NCBI GenBank assembly: GCA_030549495.1
Contig: JAUIRK010000897.1
Span: 828,001 to 892,000, forward strand
Length of the DNA: 64,000 nucleotides
Reading direction: 5' to 3'
From: Nectonema munidae
Taxonomy: Eukaryota > Nematomorpha > Nectonematoida > Nectonematidae
The notes below the pieces were generated by a model that made no database searches, had not been told where the DNA came from, and saw only the letters and a program-made list of their open reading frames with translations. Of this stretch, positions 1 through 12,720 are shown piece after piece. Both the position numbers and the translations under genes were made by a program. How positions within the stretch are numbered: the first letter of the stretch is position 1; every line of letters starts with the position of its first letter.

Positions 1-74
1 AAAGTAAAAATAAATAAAAATAGTAATATATTATATGAATTTGAAAATCAAAAAGAAATACGAATTATTGATAG

Positions 75-172
75 AAAGCCGTTGCCCGAAGGCAATTGTC
101 ATAACAGGTGTAATAGTGGGCAATTGTCCTTGGGGGGGGGGGGCAATTTTTGCGAGTAAATGTCCTAGAACG
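75..172. repeat. Remnant of the ACATTTCG inverted-repeat element
   Basis: On the - strand this stretch reads GGACATTTACTCGC, then AAAAATTGCCCC, which matches the left end of the 320-bp element at 53305-53624. It also carries two GGCAATTGTC motifs and a G12 run at 132-143. It lies in the lin-7 intron upstream of the first visible exon. The rest of 1-599 shows no exon; the L27 exons are not here. Confidence 0.4.
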
Positions 173-599
173 ATATTCAGTTAGTAAAGTAAATTGTTTG
201 AAAATACATTTAGGACTTTTGATCTAGTAATTGACAAGTTTGAAGTCGTTAATTTAAAATTGGCCCTTTTCAATGAAAATTGAAAGTCCTAAATGTTTGA
301 AAGAAAATTTGCCGCAGGCTAATTTCACGACCTCAAACATCAAGACAAGTAAGGTTAGCACTCAACCATATAAAGCACTGCCTCGTATACACAACGCGAT
401 TTTACTCACCTATATAATAAAGTTTACTTGTTTATACTGCAACCCTTACGTTTATATGAATTAGCTGGGTGGACTAAAGCCACTAGGTGTCGTATTTTTG
501 CCGTATTGATTCTGAATTCAGGAGTTCAAATTATGAACTAACTTTTTGGAAATTTGAATAACAATTATTTAAGCCAATAAGTACTGTATCTTTTTTAAG

Positions 600-809
600 G
601 CATGTGTAGCAGTATTTGCTGCTGGTGAAAGTTCGGCACATCCCCGTATCGTTGAATTGCCCAAAACAGGCGAAGGTTTAGGATTCAACATTATGGGTGG
701 AAAAGAACAAAACAGTCCTATATTCATCAGTCGAATCATTCCTGGAGGATTGGCGCACAGGTTGGACACTCTCAAACGCGGAGATCAATTGTTTTCCGTT
801 GATGGCGTG
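600..809 (+). CDS. lin-7: lin-7 exon: most of the PDZ domain
   Basis: The exon opens after a ttttttaag acceptor and closes before gtattc; 210 nt, phase 0 at both ends. It encodes the linker and PDZ strands with the GLGF loop and the run ISRIIPGG, ending at SVDGV. Confidence 0.92.
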
Positions 810-3800
810 GTATTCATATTTTATTTCATAACAAGACTGACTCTTCCTTTCAGAAAAGGAACTGGAAATAAGAAAGCACAATATAGAATATGTTTTATAG
901 TTTAAGGAATTACTACTATTCACTTTGAAATGATAGTTTTTGTGTGCAGCACCTACAGACCCTCAACACCTCCATTGTTGGATACCAGCGCTATGATATT
1001 TTATACTTTGATTCAGCGCTTCTCAATCGCGGTTTCTCGGAATTCGAAATCGCAAAATATTTTAAGTGGGTCCTTAGAAAAATTGATGCACTTATGAGTT
1101 TGTATTTATTTTCATGGTTTAAGTTTTAGTATAGCACATTTCTTTTTATTATTTTATATTTTTTTGAAAAATAAATGTTGTGTGCTCATGACATATTGTT
1201 TTTTAATTTTTAAATCCTTCACTGTCTATTAGCACATTATTAAATTTTCGACTAAAATCAATAAAGTTAAGTATTTATAAGAAGTTATTTTACATAATAA
1301 AAATTATGATATACAGTAAAATCACGTTAGTGCTAAATCGCTTACAGCTTCTCAATTCTCTTAATTTTAAACAACATGTGTTTAAACTCCTTTGCAATGA
1401 ACGCGTGTACTCCAAAACCTGTAGTAAAGCCCCATGTCATTTTGTTTACAACGAACTGCGAATTACTAGATCTTTTATTATTTCTCTCGTCTTATATGAG
1501 ACTCCTTAGTATTGAAAATAGATACAATTCTGAAGCAATTGCAGTAAAATTGTGTTTTTACAAACTATATGAACACTCCAATAATATGCAACACGTTGAC
1601 CATTCCAAATCCGCTGTACAAAATTAACGCGTAATTTAGACCCTTTGTGACGAACTCGCTTTTACCTCGTTTATAATTTTGTATTACTTATGTAAGAACT
1701 CACTCTTTAGTATTAAATTTTCCGTAAACAAAGGATAAAATTGTGAAGAAGCATAGGATTTACGTGTTCAAAAAAATCTTGACAACATAATGAAAGCATT
1801 TGTTCCTCATGCTTTTGTATACGCTTGCGTAGATAGGGAGTCACTTTCATGAAGCAATAAATCATATGTTTCATATTCTTTTTTTTTACTAATATTCTTG
1901 TTTAGATGAAATGACGTTTTATTTATGAGACTAACTTGCTAATACAGGAACCTATTTTACAATTTTGCGTTGCGGTTTTACAGTCGATCAATCCTTTGTG
2001 TCACCTTATAACGGAGCATGAGATGGTGGAGATGAATATGCTTTCATTATAAAAACGATAATATTTTTGTGCTAATACACCACCATAGATAAAAAGACAA
2101 AAATTTAAATAAATGATTCTTTATTTTTCATTTTTGACTGCTCAATTTTTCTCCCTTAATAAATTGTCTTATGGAGGAGCCAACTTTTTCCAAACGCAAA
2201 AATTTGCTATTGGCAGAAAGTATCGTGCTGTTACTGCTGTTGAACTAAATGTAAAATTAAAATCAGAAATATTCGCTGATTTTAAAGTGCCGCTTAATAC
2301 ACTACTAACTTTTCTGAAATCTTCTGCGTAGGAATCTTACACTTCTTACGAGAAAAGTGGAACAGCGCGTAAAAGAATAAGAAAAACTTTTTACCCCAAT
2401 GTTGAAGAAGCCCTTTTTCTTTGATTCAAAGATGCTCGATCCCAAAACATTCCTGTTTCATTAACTTTTCTTTTGGCTAAAGCCCAACAATTTGCCTTTG
2501 ATTTACGAAATAATACGAGTGTGCTTTTTTTGAAAATAAAAATTTAATAAGCTTTACTGTATTTTTTGCTTTAGGAATCGCTCATAAATGTCGTCACCCA
2601 AAACAGGGAGAAGGAGTGGGGGAAAAGATTTGACAAATCACAACTTTGTTGAGTAGACAATTAAAACTCTCAAGAGAGAGAGAGCAGGGGTCGAATGAGA
2701 AGTTGTCGTCATTTGCAACAACCTCTTATCACTTTTAACTCATTGAAAGAGATGATAAAACTAAGAAAAACAAAATTGAAGTTTTTTTATTGTACTCCTG
2801 AGTTATAGGGGAGCTCGCTTTCTACCAACTAAACAACAGCTCCCCTTCAACTTCGTTTTACCGAGGTTTTACTGTATATTTATAATAATTCATTCTATAA
2901 TTTAGTGTATTCTTTTTTATTTTTGTAAAGAAAAACCTTGAAACCCTTAAGTATGGATGTTTATTAAAAATTTTGCACAAAAAATTGTGATTCTTTTTAG
3001 GAGCTGTTCAAATAAAAATCCATTTTCAGGAATTTATCATTAATGAATGTTAATTTTTAGACATACAACATATTAATAGGATTATAATTTTTTGAAAATA
3101 ATTAATATTTCGGTTTTTAAAAATCAAAGCTGATTTCCAATGGAATTATAAAGATTGAACAAAATTATTTTTTTTATTTTTACAACTGAAAATATTTGGC
3201 TTTATTTCAGAATGTTGAAGGAGAAAACCATGAAACTGCCGTTGAACTTTTGAAAGCTGCTAAAGGTAACTTTTTATTCTTGACCTTTCGCAAAATGAAG
3301 CATGCCTTCGTTTTCAGAAAGGTCAAAAAAATATTTAAAGTATAAAATAAAATACAATTTTTATAGCGCTTTCATAAAAAGTGGACTTTACAAACTACAT
3401 GAAAAACATTAAATAATTTTTACTTACAACAGAGCATAGAGTATTCACGTATCAATTGAAGAAGGCCCAAATTTGAGCTAAACTTTTCTTAGAATATCAG
3501 TAAAAATATAAATTTAATAGATTTCATTCTTGGCTTAGAACGATTTTTTCATCATATGATGTACATTGTTATATTGGACAAGAGTTAATGTCTCTATTGA
3601 ATAGGGACATAACGAAACAATTGATCTCAAAATTTTCAATGTAGTGCAAAACCTCAGTCAAAAAATGTTTCTGAATCTTTTGTCTCTAGCACAATGTCAC
3701 AGTATTTAATTCGAAGATAATTTCTGATTTAAGTTTTTACACCTTGTAAATAGAATTTTTATTACTTGTAAAGTAATTTAACATCTTGTGCATTTTCAAG

Positions 3801-6800
3801 ACATCATTAAAAAAATTTTGATCATATGTTTTCAAAATCAATCAAATATAAACTTTTAAGTATTTTTCGGACTATAAGAAGAACTAATTTTTTGCAAGGA
3901 AATTTAGAAGAAAAAATAAAATGCCACATATGAAATTTTAAAGCGAAAATTTAACAAAAATAGAAAAAGACAAATACACCATTTATTTTTATTCACCTTC
4001 AAAATAATCACTTTTGTCGGTCACTAGAATTAAAATCAATTTCATCAAATGGAATATCACTTTCATTTACTTCACCTTCAAAAAGCGTGTCATCTTCCGC
4101 ACCATCGATTGAATTACAGTCCAACCTATTAGTTCCAAAACTAATCTCGAATAGTGAAAATCCGCGAATATTTGTTACCATTTTAAAAATTGTTTAAAAT
4201 GAAAATTTACTATCATATTGAAGATATAATCAATATATTTGTTTTTTTAAATTAACTAGGCTTATTCTTTTTTTATACACTAAGTTATAATTTATCAGAA
4301 ATATTTGTAAAAAAATTTACTGGAGTAAATGACAAACACAAAAATTTAAAAAAAGCGAAAGTAGTTTAACTGACATGATCAGATATTTGATTAATTTTTT
4401 TACAAGCTGATAAAACATAGTAATTGGAAGTTGTGATTTTTGTTTTTTCTGGTTTTTAAAAAGATCAGCATACGGTTTGAAACAAGAATCAATTGAATTA
4501 CAAAACTTTGTAGATTTTATCATACTAGGGTCCCAATCGATATAAAATTTTTCACTTCTTTTACTTTTTCAATAATTTTGGATAGGCGATTCAATGAAAG
4601 TCCTTCGTCATCAAAGTCTTTTTCCTTTTCTTCTTTGTCTTTTTTTTCTTCGCTGCTAAATTCAGTTAATTCTTTTAAATCGATGCCTGTGAGTGCTTCC
4701 ATTCCAGAGTCAATTAATGAATTTATATCATCTTCGTTGCAATCATCAAAACCTTCTCCACCTAAACTTTAAAAATTAAAATTATTATTTTTTAAGACCT
4801 TCGTTGTATAAGACGCATATCATATTTTAATAAGAAAATTGAGAGTCCGAAAAATATAACAAAATTTTTGAGCTATCATTTATTTTTTATCCATATTTAT
4901 TTATCTTAATTTACAATCTCTAGTTGGACAGATAACTAGAGTGCACTGATTGGTAAGTACACATTGGATAGTTCAGCCTCTGCCAGTTGTTCAGGACATA
5001 TGTAGGGAACATTTTTTGGATATTTTTATCCCCACTGAGATACTTTTCGATTCGCTGTTCAGTGTTAAGATGTGTTCTACACTTTCTACATATATCTCGA
5101 TTTGCACCGATAAGCAATTTGGCCAAATACGGATATGTATTATTTATTAGAGGGAATATATTTATGACATATAAGTCAATCTTTTAAGTTATTCAAATTT
5201 CAAACAATCTGACAGGTATCGATAGGGTTTCCAACTCTGAAAAGATTGAATATAGGACATATACAGAATACAGGCAAGCTTGTCTGAACCATAAATAATT
5301 TTTTCCGGTTTAGACAATATTTCCGTTTTTAATAATTACCTTTAATATAGGGTTGTCCGTTGTTTTTGGACTTTGAATGCCTGATATACCAACACTCAAA
5401 TGTTTAAATGAACAGCCACCTTCCCATAACAATAAAAAATCTGCTAATTTACGTCAAACCAACTCCATTATATTCACATTTCACATAATCATCATACATA
5501 TTCTTCTTTATTATTTGCATACACCTTTTCTTGATGTTCGCCCACCATGATCAACTTCATTCTCTCTTGTGCATCATCGCTTTTAGAAACCAATTCTCAT
5601 TTCAATTTTTCGAAAGATCTGTTTCTTGTTTTTGCTGGAATAACGTGATACTCTATTAGTTTACGCACTACTTCCTATTTTCTCGTTTCCAACGAACGGT
5701 ATGTCCAAACCAGATGTTGCTTCATTCGATTATGGAGTCGGAAAATATTTTGCCACTCGGACTCTACTTATTTATAAATGTTCGCCTGCCCACCTATTTG
5801 TAAATTTGCGACTGTAACTCCATTTATGTATAATTTTTATAACACTGATGCCTTCAACTATTTAGCATCAACTTTTCTGTTTTAAATATTATAAATCTCC
5901 AACTTCAAAGTATGTAAGATTGCTTTAAAAACTTCATTTATAAATAATTACTGACTCACTAGTTAGTTTTCTATCTATATCTAATGTTAAAAGTGTGATG
6001 AACTACCATATTTCAAGGTCATTTGTGAATGTCAATTTTAGATAGGCGGACTATTATCGATATAATTAGTATCATTTCATCATCGAAACTTTCATGACTG
6101 TGATAAACAAAGTGGTATCAACAATGAAGCATGTACACATTTTTTGATTTCATATTTTCTAAAAGATTCATATATGGTCCAAACTCTAAAGTGATGTTTT
6201 ACATATCTTTTCATCAAAATGTCTACTAGGTTTTCTGTTTCGCATCCAAAAATACACAAAATCTCTTGGAACACGTTCATATTATTTCATAAAGATACAT
6301 TAAAATCACAGAATAAAAACAATTTGGCTTTAATTCTTTTTTCTGAGTTTCTTCATTGTGTCCACGCTGCTTTCCTGACATGAAACCAAAGTGCTATGAG
6401 TCCACCACTTTACGTATTCGTATTTCTGATATTCTCTCATAAAGTTTCAGTCAATTGCCTAGCATTTTACTATTTCACGAATGGTGTGGCAATCAACCTT
6501 CAGCTTTCAAAATATCTATATTATCTCGCTCGATCAAGGAGCTTTATTACATTACCTTCATCTTATAACATCTGTCACTTCATTGCACTCTATCTCAGTT
6601 CCCTCTCATATTTATCTTTTATTTGATTAACCACTGAAAAATCCCTATTTTGTTTATCGCTTTATCTTTACATTTGGTTGATTATGTGTCATATTACAGA
6701 AACTGGTCATATCCTGCAACATAAGAATGATAATTTTACTACGATATAGTATATGTTGGCAGATCGTTATCAACAAATTTTTTTATATTTGTTGCTTTTA

Positions 6801-6901
6801 TATCTTGCTAATGTTTTTTTATTTTAGGCTCAGTTAAATTGGTTGTTTGTTACACACCTAAATTATTGGAAGAAATTGAAAAGCGATTCTACAAAAGATA
6901 A
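600..6901 (+). CDS. lin-7: lin-7/Veli PDZ scaffold protein, C-terminal part (3 exons)
   Basis: Three coding exons, 600-809, 3211-3265 and 6828-6901, join in phase to 112 codons plus a stop. The product begins [16 protein letters not shown] and continues as a PDZ domain: [13 protein letters not shown] (the GLGF carboxylate-binding loop), [32 protein letters not shown], then [19 protein letters not shown] and a tail [20 protein letters not shown]. This is the near-invariant C-terminal half of Lin-7, a small scaffold that pairs with Lin-2/CASK and Lin-10/Mint and tethers receptors and adhesion proteins at basolateral junctions and synapses. The N-terminal L27 domain must lie left of the window. 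Introns are GT-AG, with phases 0 and 1. Two DNA transposons sit in the introns. Length and motifs look intact, so it is probably a working gene. Confidence 0.93.
1314..2874 (+). mobile_element. Tigger/pogo-like DNA transposon, internally deleted
   Basis: The left end CAGTAAAATCACG at 1314 and the inverted right end CAGTAAAACCTCGG closing at 2874 are both flanked by TA, the Tc1/mariner/pogo target. Inside, on +, are pieces of a CENP-B-type transposase N-terminus: [11 protein letters not shown] near 2171, then [18 protein letters not shown] and [11 protein letters not shown] in another frame (first helix-turn-helix), then [15 protein letters not shown] and [13 protein letters not shown] (second one), with a TGA at 2422-2424 where Trp is expected. 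The DDE catalytic domain is absent, so the copy is dead and non-autonomous. The element lies in the lin-7 intron. Confidence 0.72.
3211..3265 (+). CDS. lin-7: lin-7 exon: end of the PDZ domain
   Basis: A 55-nt exon after tttatttcag, ending AAAG before gtaac. It encodes [18 protein letters not shown] plus one base, the second PDZ helix that lines the ligand groove. Confidence 0.93.
3863..4854 (-). mobile_element. 992-bp TA-flanked element with TTTTTCGGACT ends
   Basis: The ends are perfect 11-bp inverted repeats, TTTTTCGGACT and AGTCCGAAAAA, flanked by TA at 3861-3862 and 4855-4856. On - it holds a 60-codon ORF (4702-4520) rich in Glu and Lys, with [19 protein letters not shown] and KNFIS, followed in another frame by [15 protein letters not shown] and [12 protein letters not shown]. 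The last two resemble the C-terminal tail of Tigger/pogo transposases (Tyr, basic run, Gln, Phe). An acidic ORF starting [12 protein letters not shown] occupies 4182-4010 (-). Catalytic domain sequences were not found, so this is probably a deletion derivative of a pogo-group element. Confidence 0.6.
6828..6901 (+). CDS. lin-7: lin-7 terminal exon and stop
   Basis: The acceptor attttag precedes GCTCAGTT; the first two bases complete a Gly codon. The exon encodes [20 protein letters not shown], then YKR and TAA. The tail is shorter than the usual vertebrate one, which carries extra basic residues after EKMR. A possible poly(A) signal AATAAA is at 7143-7148. Confidence 0.92.
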
Positions 6902-9900
6902 TCAAATGATCACTCTTTATGAATCAATTCTCTTTTGCGTTTTCGACCAAATTCCTATTTGAACAAACTTCAATTCACAATCATCTTTATTTTTTCTAGC
7001 ATAATATTATTTTTCACAAATTATATTCTAAGTAAGGTTTTATTTATAAATTTATGATATTATATTTTTATTGTCCATTTTATTAAAATGATCCTACCAA
7101 AATTTTTAAAAATAATTTTAATTAAAATATATCTGTGTATATAATAAAATATTTTAATTATCTATTTTTCTGAATACATTTATACCATTGGATTCTATAA
7201 AAGTTTCATAAATTAGATTTGTTTGTACATTTTTTGCATACTCATTTCAATTTGAAACAAAAGATGTGTTTCTTAATTTCTAATTATTTTGGCTGGATTT
7301 GGATTAAATAACTCAAAATCCAGGAAATAAACTATTTAGTTCATATAGATGACGTCGATTAAAAAAGTTCATAAGCAACGTCCGTGTATATAAAAAAGAT
7401 TTATTGACTAGTTACAAACTTAAAGTCCTGTTGATCAATATTTTCCCTGGTTATTGTGATATGATATTCTATAAAAAAAAATTGTGATTCCACAAAATCT
7501 TCAAAATTGTATTACGATTATATTTTTGTAAAAAATAATCCTATCCACACAATCCTCGATGTAAACTTTTTTCTCCATATAATATCTCAGTTCATTCTAG
7601 TAGCAAAATATTTGAAATTTTTCTAATAGCATATATAATAATTATTATTGTATGGTAGTATTGCTATCAATTTTTAGCTCTGAAAATCTAGGGAGCCCTT
7701 AACCATGTTCATTTCATTATCATGCACATAAACTTTGGATTATATATCTTCTCTCTCTAAACACATAACTTATCCATCTTCCAACATATATATAATTTCA
7801 CCTACTTCATAAGAATATTTGGAATCCAATACACTTTTTCCATCAAACAATATCGAATATTCATCTACCCACTCACCAATGACATAACATTTTAATCAAA
7901 GACCGCCTGAATCAGCTATTTTTACACAATCTTTTGAAGATTAATTCGACAATTTTAAACATGATTTAATCAAAGAATTAGTTCAGAATATTTATAAAAC
8001 TCCAAAATTGAACTTTTTTTAACTGATTATGTGTGAAAACGCAAAGACATTATTCTAGGTTAAACTTCTAGAACAACTCTTCTCAATTCCTTTCGGATTT
8101 TAAAAATATTGTAGACCTTATCATATTTTTTGGTAATATCATGAAGAGAGTTGCAGAGTCATAGATTCTAAAGGGATAAATTTAGGAGTCTAAACAGTTA
8201 TCTAATAAGATTTAATATTCAGAGTGCAATTTTTTGAGTATTAAAAAAAGTTTAAATTTGTCAGAATTTTCAGTGATCCTTCTTTAGTCGTAGCAGGAAG
8301 TTAGAATTGGATTTAAATACTATTTCAAGTTGGAGTTGCAGTCCGATTTTGTATATGTATCAGGTGTCGGCGTAGGAGTTTTGTAAGTACTTGGATAATT
8401 TCCATTTGTCTCCGCAATTCTGTATATAAAACATGAATTCAAAAAGGTTGGCTAGAAATATCCTTTTTTTATAACAAATTCAACGCATTTTTTGTAAAAT
8501 ATTATTACACTTAAAAATTTAGCTTCTTTATCATTGCAAGCAGACTATTTAACTCTTTTTTCTTTGACAATCTTTTTATTATCAAGATTTTGAACTTAAT
8601 AAAGCACATCTTAATTTCATGTTGAAAAGCATATCTGAAGGATAACAAATTTTAAGATATTTGGATAACTATTGATCACACTTTTAAATAAAATTTTTGA
8701 ATAGCCTATTTAAGCCTGATTTATTTTTATTGAAAAATGGAAATCAACTTTGTTGATTGGTTGTTAAGGTAACCTAGAAATAATTGTCCTATAAAATATT
8801 TCTAATTAAAAAATATTTAATCCAGCCTTAAACACCTATAATTAAATAATTAAACAAGCCTTTGAACACCATAGAGAAAAAATATTTTTCTTATTTCTTT
8901 CTTTTAAATGATTCAAATTTGTGTTATTACTTCTATTCTGATGATAAATTTCTTCTATAGAATCACAATAAGATCTAACAAATGCTCAGAGGATACACTT
9001 CATATATGAGTAAAATATGGAAAATTGCAATTTTCATTAGTTTCTTTGATGTATTTTCAATAATTTGATAATATACAAGAGTAAAAAATTTTCCAATACA
9101 AAAAGACAGTATAAAATTTTCATTGCGTATTGATCTTTCAAACTTACTGGTACTTATCAGACTTTTGAGGATACTTTTTTTTCACATAACACCACTTCCA
9201 TGCTTTTTTGTTCGGTTCTCAATGTTTTATTGTATTTTCTTTTAGATCTTAACCGAAAAAACCAGGCCTTTTTAAAAATATAGGGGGGGGGGCTAAAAAA
9301 ATCAAGATTTATAACTTGAAAGCCATTTGTTCCTGAAAATCTTATCTCGCGCTTTTTACCCATAAATTGGGAAAGATCATACACCTGTATATAGAAATAT
9401 ATTTACGTATTTTTTGTTTACAAAAATTTCCTTTTCATATGTTTTTGTGTATTTTTAATGCAATATATTTTTGTTTTTGCCTCTACTTCAATATGACTAA
9501 TTATCATTACTGCAACAATGTGATGTTCGTGGATGAGTGAGAGGAATTTTATTCAATATAGAAGAGAATATGTCCATGTATCAATGGGACAACTGTGTCA
9601 GGCTATTGATAAGATGGCTTCTTATCACTGAAGAAAGAAAATAGAAGTCGACAGTTAGTAAGAGTCAGTTTCATGGTATTGAGTAAGCGAGTTTCTTTCT
9701 TCATTTGTGCGTTTGTTACGCCCTTTCTCATTTATGTGTATTATATTACCCCTAAAAACAGACTATTATCCAGATACTTTTCACTTGAAAGTTTGAGTAA
9801 ATCACTTTTTATTATACAGGGAAATATTAATTACTTAGTTTAAGTGTTTAAGATAAAATAGAAAATCTATCGATAAAGATTGGTTTACACTATACAAGGT

Positions 9901-10402
9901 GGATTCTTGTTCGAATTACATTTGATCTGTACCACGAAATCAACGTTGACAACACTACTCATCGACAAATGCCAAACCCATCCATTTACAGACACTAGCA
10001 TTTATTATTTCGACAAAACGCAACGTCAGCTCTACAACTTAACTTAAGTGATGTAATTCTATTTTGTTTCAATAAATAATTCACAATACATACTGGCAAA
10101 AGTTTATGGGTTAAATTTCTTCCTATGGGTAGTGGCGTAGTTAATAGAAAGGGCTGTGTGATACTCCCTTATTAAATAAAGCTTGGGAAAACTAATCAAC
10201 AGAAAAAAATTTCAAAATTAAAAATTTTATCACCAAAAATAAAAAATATTTATTTCAAAAACAAAAAAAATAAATTTTTATAAGTATTTCTAACCTTTAT
10301 TGATATGCTTACGCAAGCATATGAGTACACGCTGGAAAGTGGTTTGAAAACTATCTACCTACCTATACAATGTTTTAATTATAAATAATGCTAGCTCATT
10401 AA
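6902..10402. other. lin-7 3' flank and gene-poor AT-rich DNA
   Basis: After the lin-7 stop comes about 3.5 kb without a convincing gene. It contains a G10 run at 9283-9292 followed by CTAAAA, and at about 10130 a lone AGTGGCGTAG motif like the ends of the hAT MITE at 44889. Short ORFs here have no recognisable motifs. Confidence 0.5.
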
Positions 10403-10513
10403 CCCTTTAAGGACCATTGGACACCTATGTTCCAAGAAATGTATTTTTATTATATAAATTTGCATTGAAAAAGGAAGCAGACGATTAGCTTCAAAATTTT
10501 GGTCCTCAAAGTG
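10403..10513. mobile_element. TTAA-flanked MITE, copy 1
   Basis: A 111-bp element bounded by TTAA at 10399-10402 and 10514-10517. Its ends are inverted: CCCTTTAAGGACCA and, on the other strand, CACTTTGAGGACCA. TTAA targets are typical of piggyBac-group elements. It shares CTATGTTCC and GCAGACGATT with the copy at 27893. Confidence 0.68.
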
Positions 10514-10847
10514 TTAAAAAGTAAACCAATTTATACGAATTTGCTTGAAAATTATCTAAGATAAAGTTTTTACATAAATTATATATTCATTTATCAAAGT
10601 AATAATTTGTTAATTACGTATATGGTTATTTAGAAGTTACTGTAAAAACTTTTTTTAAGTCATTTCTGGAATTAATATTTTTTGAATTTAACACTTTAAA
10701 CCAAACATATTTATTAATTAAATTGTTCGTTGTTCAGTTAGCTTCTTACACTCATGGGAAATTTTATTATAGCTACACATTTACCTCTGAATTGAGGGCT
10801 CATCGTTACATCCACAACATACTTTCAAAAAGTACTGACAATATAAG

Positions 10848-11165
10848 GTTTGAAAATTTTTAAATTATTTTTTTAATCCATTGATGATTAAAATATTAAC
10901 TAATAAGATAAATGTTTAAAATTTTTACTTCACAAAGGAGAAACTTCTTTTTCACGGTCAAGACATTTTTTGAGAGTAGTTATATCTTCACCTATTGGTA
11001 TCTGTCATAGTCATCGTAACTCTAAATGTTTGAAAATTTTAGACCACTTTTTTACTCAATTGATGTTTGAAATATAAACTAATAAGGTAACGGGTTAAAG
11101 ATTTTTGATTCATAATGTAGAAGCATCTTCTTTACGTTCAAGATGTTTTTTAAAAATCTCAATAG
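10848..11165. repeat. Old tandem duplication, about 180 bp per unit
   Basis: Two diverged units start with GTTTGAAAATTTT at about 10848 and 11028. Each continues through a TTGATG segment, ACTAATAAG and a CTTCTTT..ACG(G/T)TCAAGA block in the same order and spacing. No coding content. Confidence 0.5.
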
Positions 11166-11409
11166 TAGATTTTTACACGAACCCCTATTTCATTGGAAAA
11201 GGGTATATCTTCCATTGGGACAAGTTACATACTTGTTTCTTAAAACTGTTTAGCCCCTGAAAGGATTACTATATCGACGATATAAAAGCACTTTATTAAT
11301 TGTGTTACTATTTCATTTTTCTTATGATCACGCGTTCTTATTTCAATGTCTTTCAGTTTACTTACTTTTCGCATACTTAAATTTTTGTACTATAAAAAAT
11401 AACGATTGT

Positions 11410-12720
11410 GAGAACAAACTTGACAAATGATTTTTTGGAAAAAAACTGTGCCCATTCGAATGATAGTCTCACCCATTTTTACACTGATAATGACGAAAAA
11501 GAAGTACAGAAATGAAAAACATGGGCAATATTGTATTAAAAAAATTGTTATTTCAGAACTTATTTTTTCCGAAATGTCAAACTTGATTCATAATACGCAT
11601 TCTTGTACCCTAATTTGAAAAAGAGGTCCTCAAATGAAGTGAGGATCGTAATAAAAAAATATTTTTTATTTAAATTATCGAAGTATGTTTATAAGATAAT
11701 TTTCAGGCCTACATCACTAATTCTATTTGTACTTTGACACATTATTTCACAGTAATGGCAAAAACAGCCAAAAAATTGTATCAGCTTGGTCAATTTATTT
11801 TAAAAATATTAAATGTTTTTGAAGAAAATTTTCACGCGAAAATAAAAAATTTGATTGACATTTTCATATCCTAATTACGAAAACGCATTCCAAAAATGAA
11901 ATCAGCATGGAGATCTAGTATAAAAAATATTTATTGAGAATTTAAATAATGTTCTAGTAAATAATTTTGCCTTCAACCGAAAATATGATTGACATTTTCA
12001 CACTCAAATTGCAAAAATGAGTTGAGAAATAAAGTCTGCTTGTTCAACATTCTTTAAAATGATATATTTTATATAAAATGTGGATAAATGTTTTTGGAGA
12101 CACTTTTACAGACAAATACTTTTAGACATTTCCAAATCATAGTTGCTAAAACTAAAATGTGAAATGAAATTTGCATGGTCGATTTGATTTATAATTAAAT
12201 TAATATTCTTGGAGTTTCAGAAGTAAACCTCAAATTTGGTTCAACCTTTGAGGCATTTTGAAAACAAAATTGCAAAAAATAAGTCCAGAATTTAAATTGG
12301 CATTGTTGATTTAGTATAAAAATGTGTATATTTTTAATTTTCAGATGTAAACCTAAAATTTTATTGACACTTTCATAATTTTTCACGCACTAATTATGAA
12401 AATTTAGTACGTAAATGAAGTCAGCGTTGTTGATTTAGTATAAAAAATATATTTTAAGTAAAATTTAAATAATATTCTTGGAGAAAAATTTCATACGTAT
12501 ACCGCTAACTTGATTCATATTTTTAGACAGTTTGTAACCCTAATTCTAAAAATTGAGTACACAAATGAAATTAGCATTATTGATTTAGTGTAAAAATATT
12601 TATTTTATTTAAAATTTAAAAAATATTTTTGGACATAATTTTTGTGCGAAAAACGCAAATTTGATTGATACTTTCATAAATTTTCACAAAAAAATGTACA
12701 TTTGATATTGATCAACAATT
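11410..12720. repeat. Diverged tandem array, about 115-150 bp period
   Basis: A core AAATGAA(A/G)TCAGCATGG or a variant recurs near 11510, 11632, 11780, 11896, 12020, 12158, 12290, 12413 and 12564. It is usually followed by TTGATTTAGTATAAAAA and an AT-rich run, then TTGATTGACACTTTCA. Units differ strongly, so the array is old. A short ORF on - inside it is not conserved between units. Confidence 0.6.

Noticed and set aside
944-1129. 61-codon frame after a TGTGCAG acceptor-like site, as an extra lin-7 exon
   Set aside because: It has no similarity to Lin-7, and the PDZ exons already join in phase across it.
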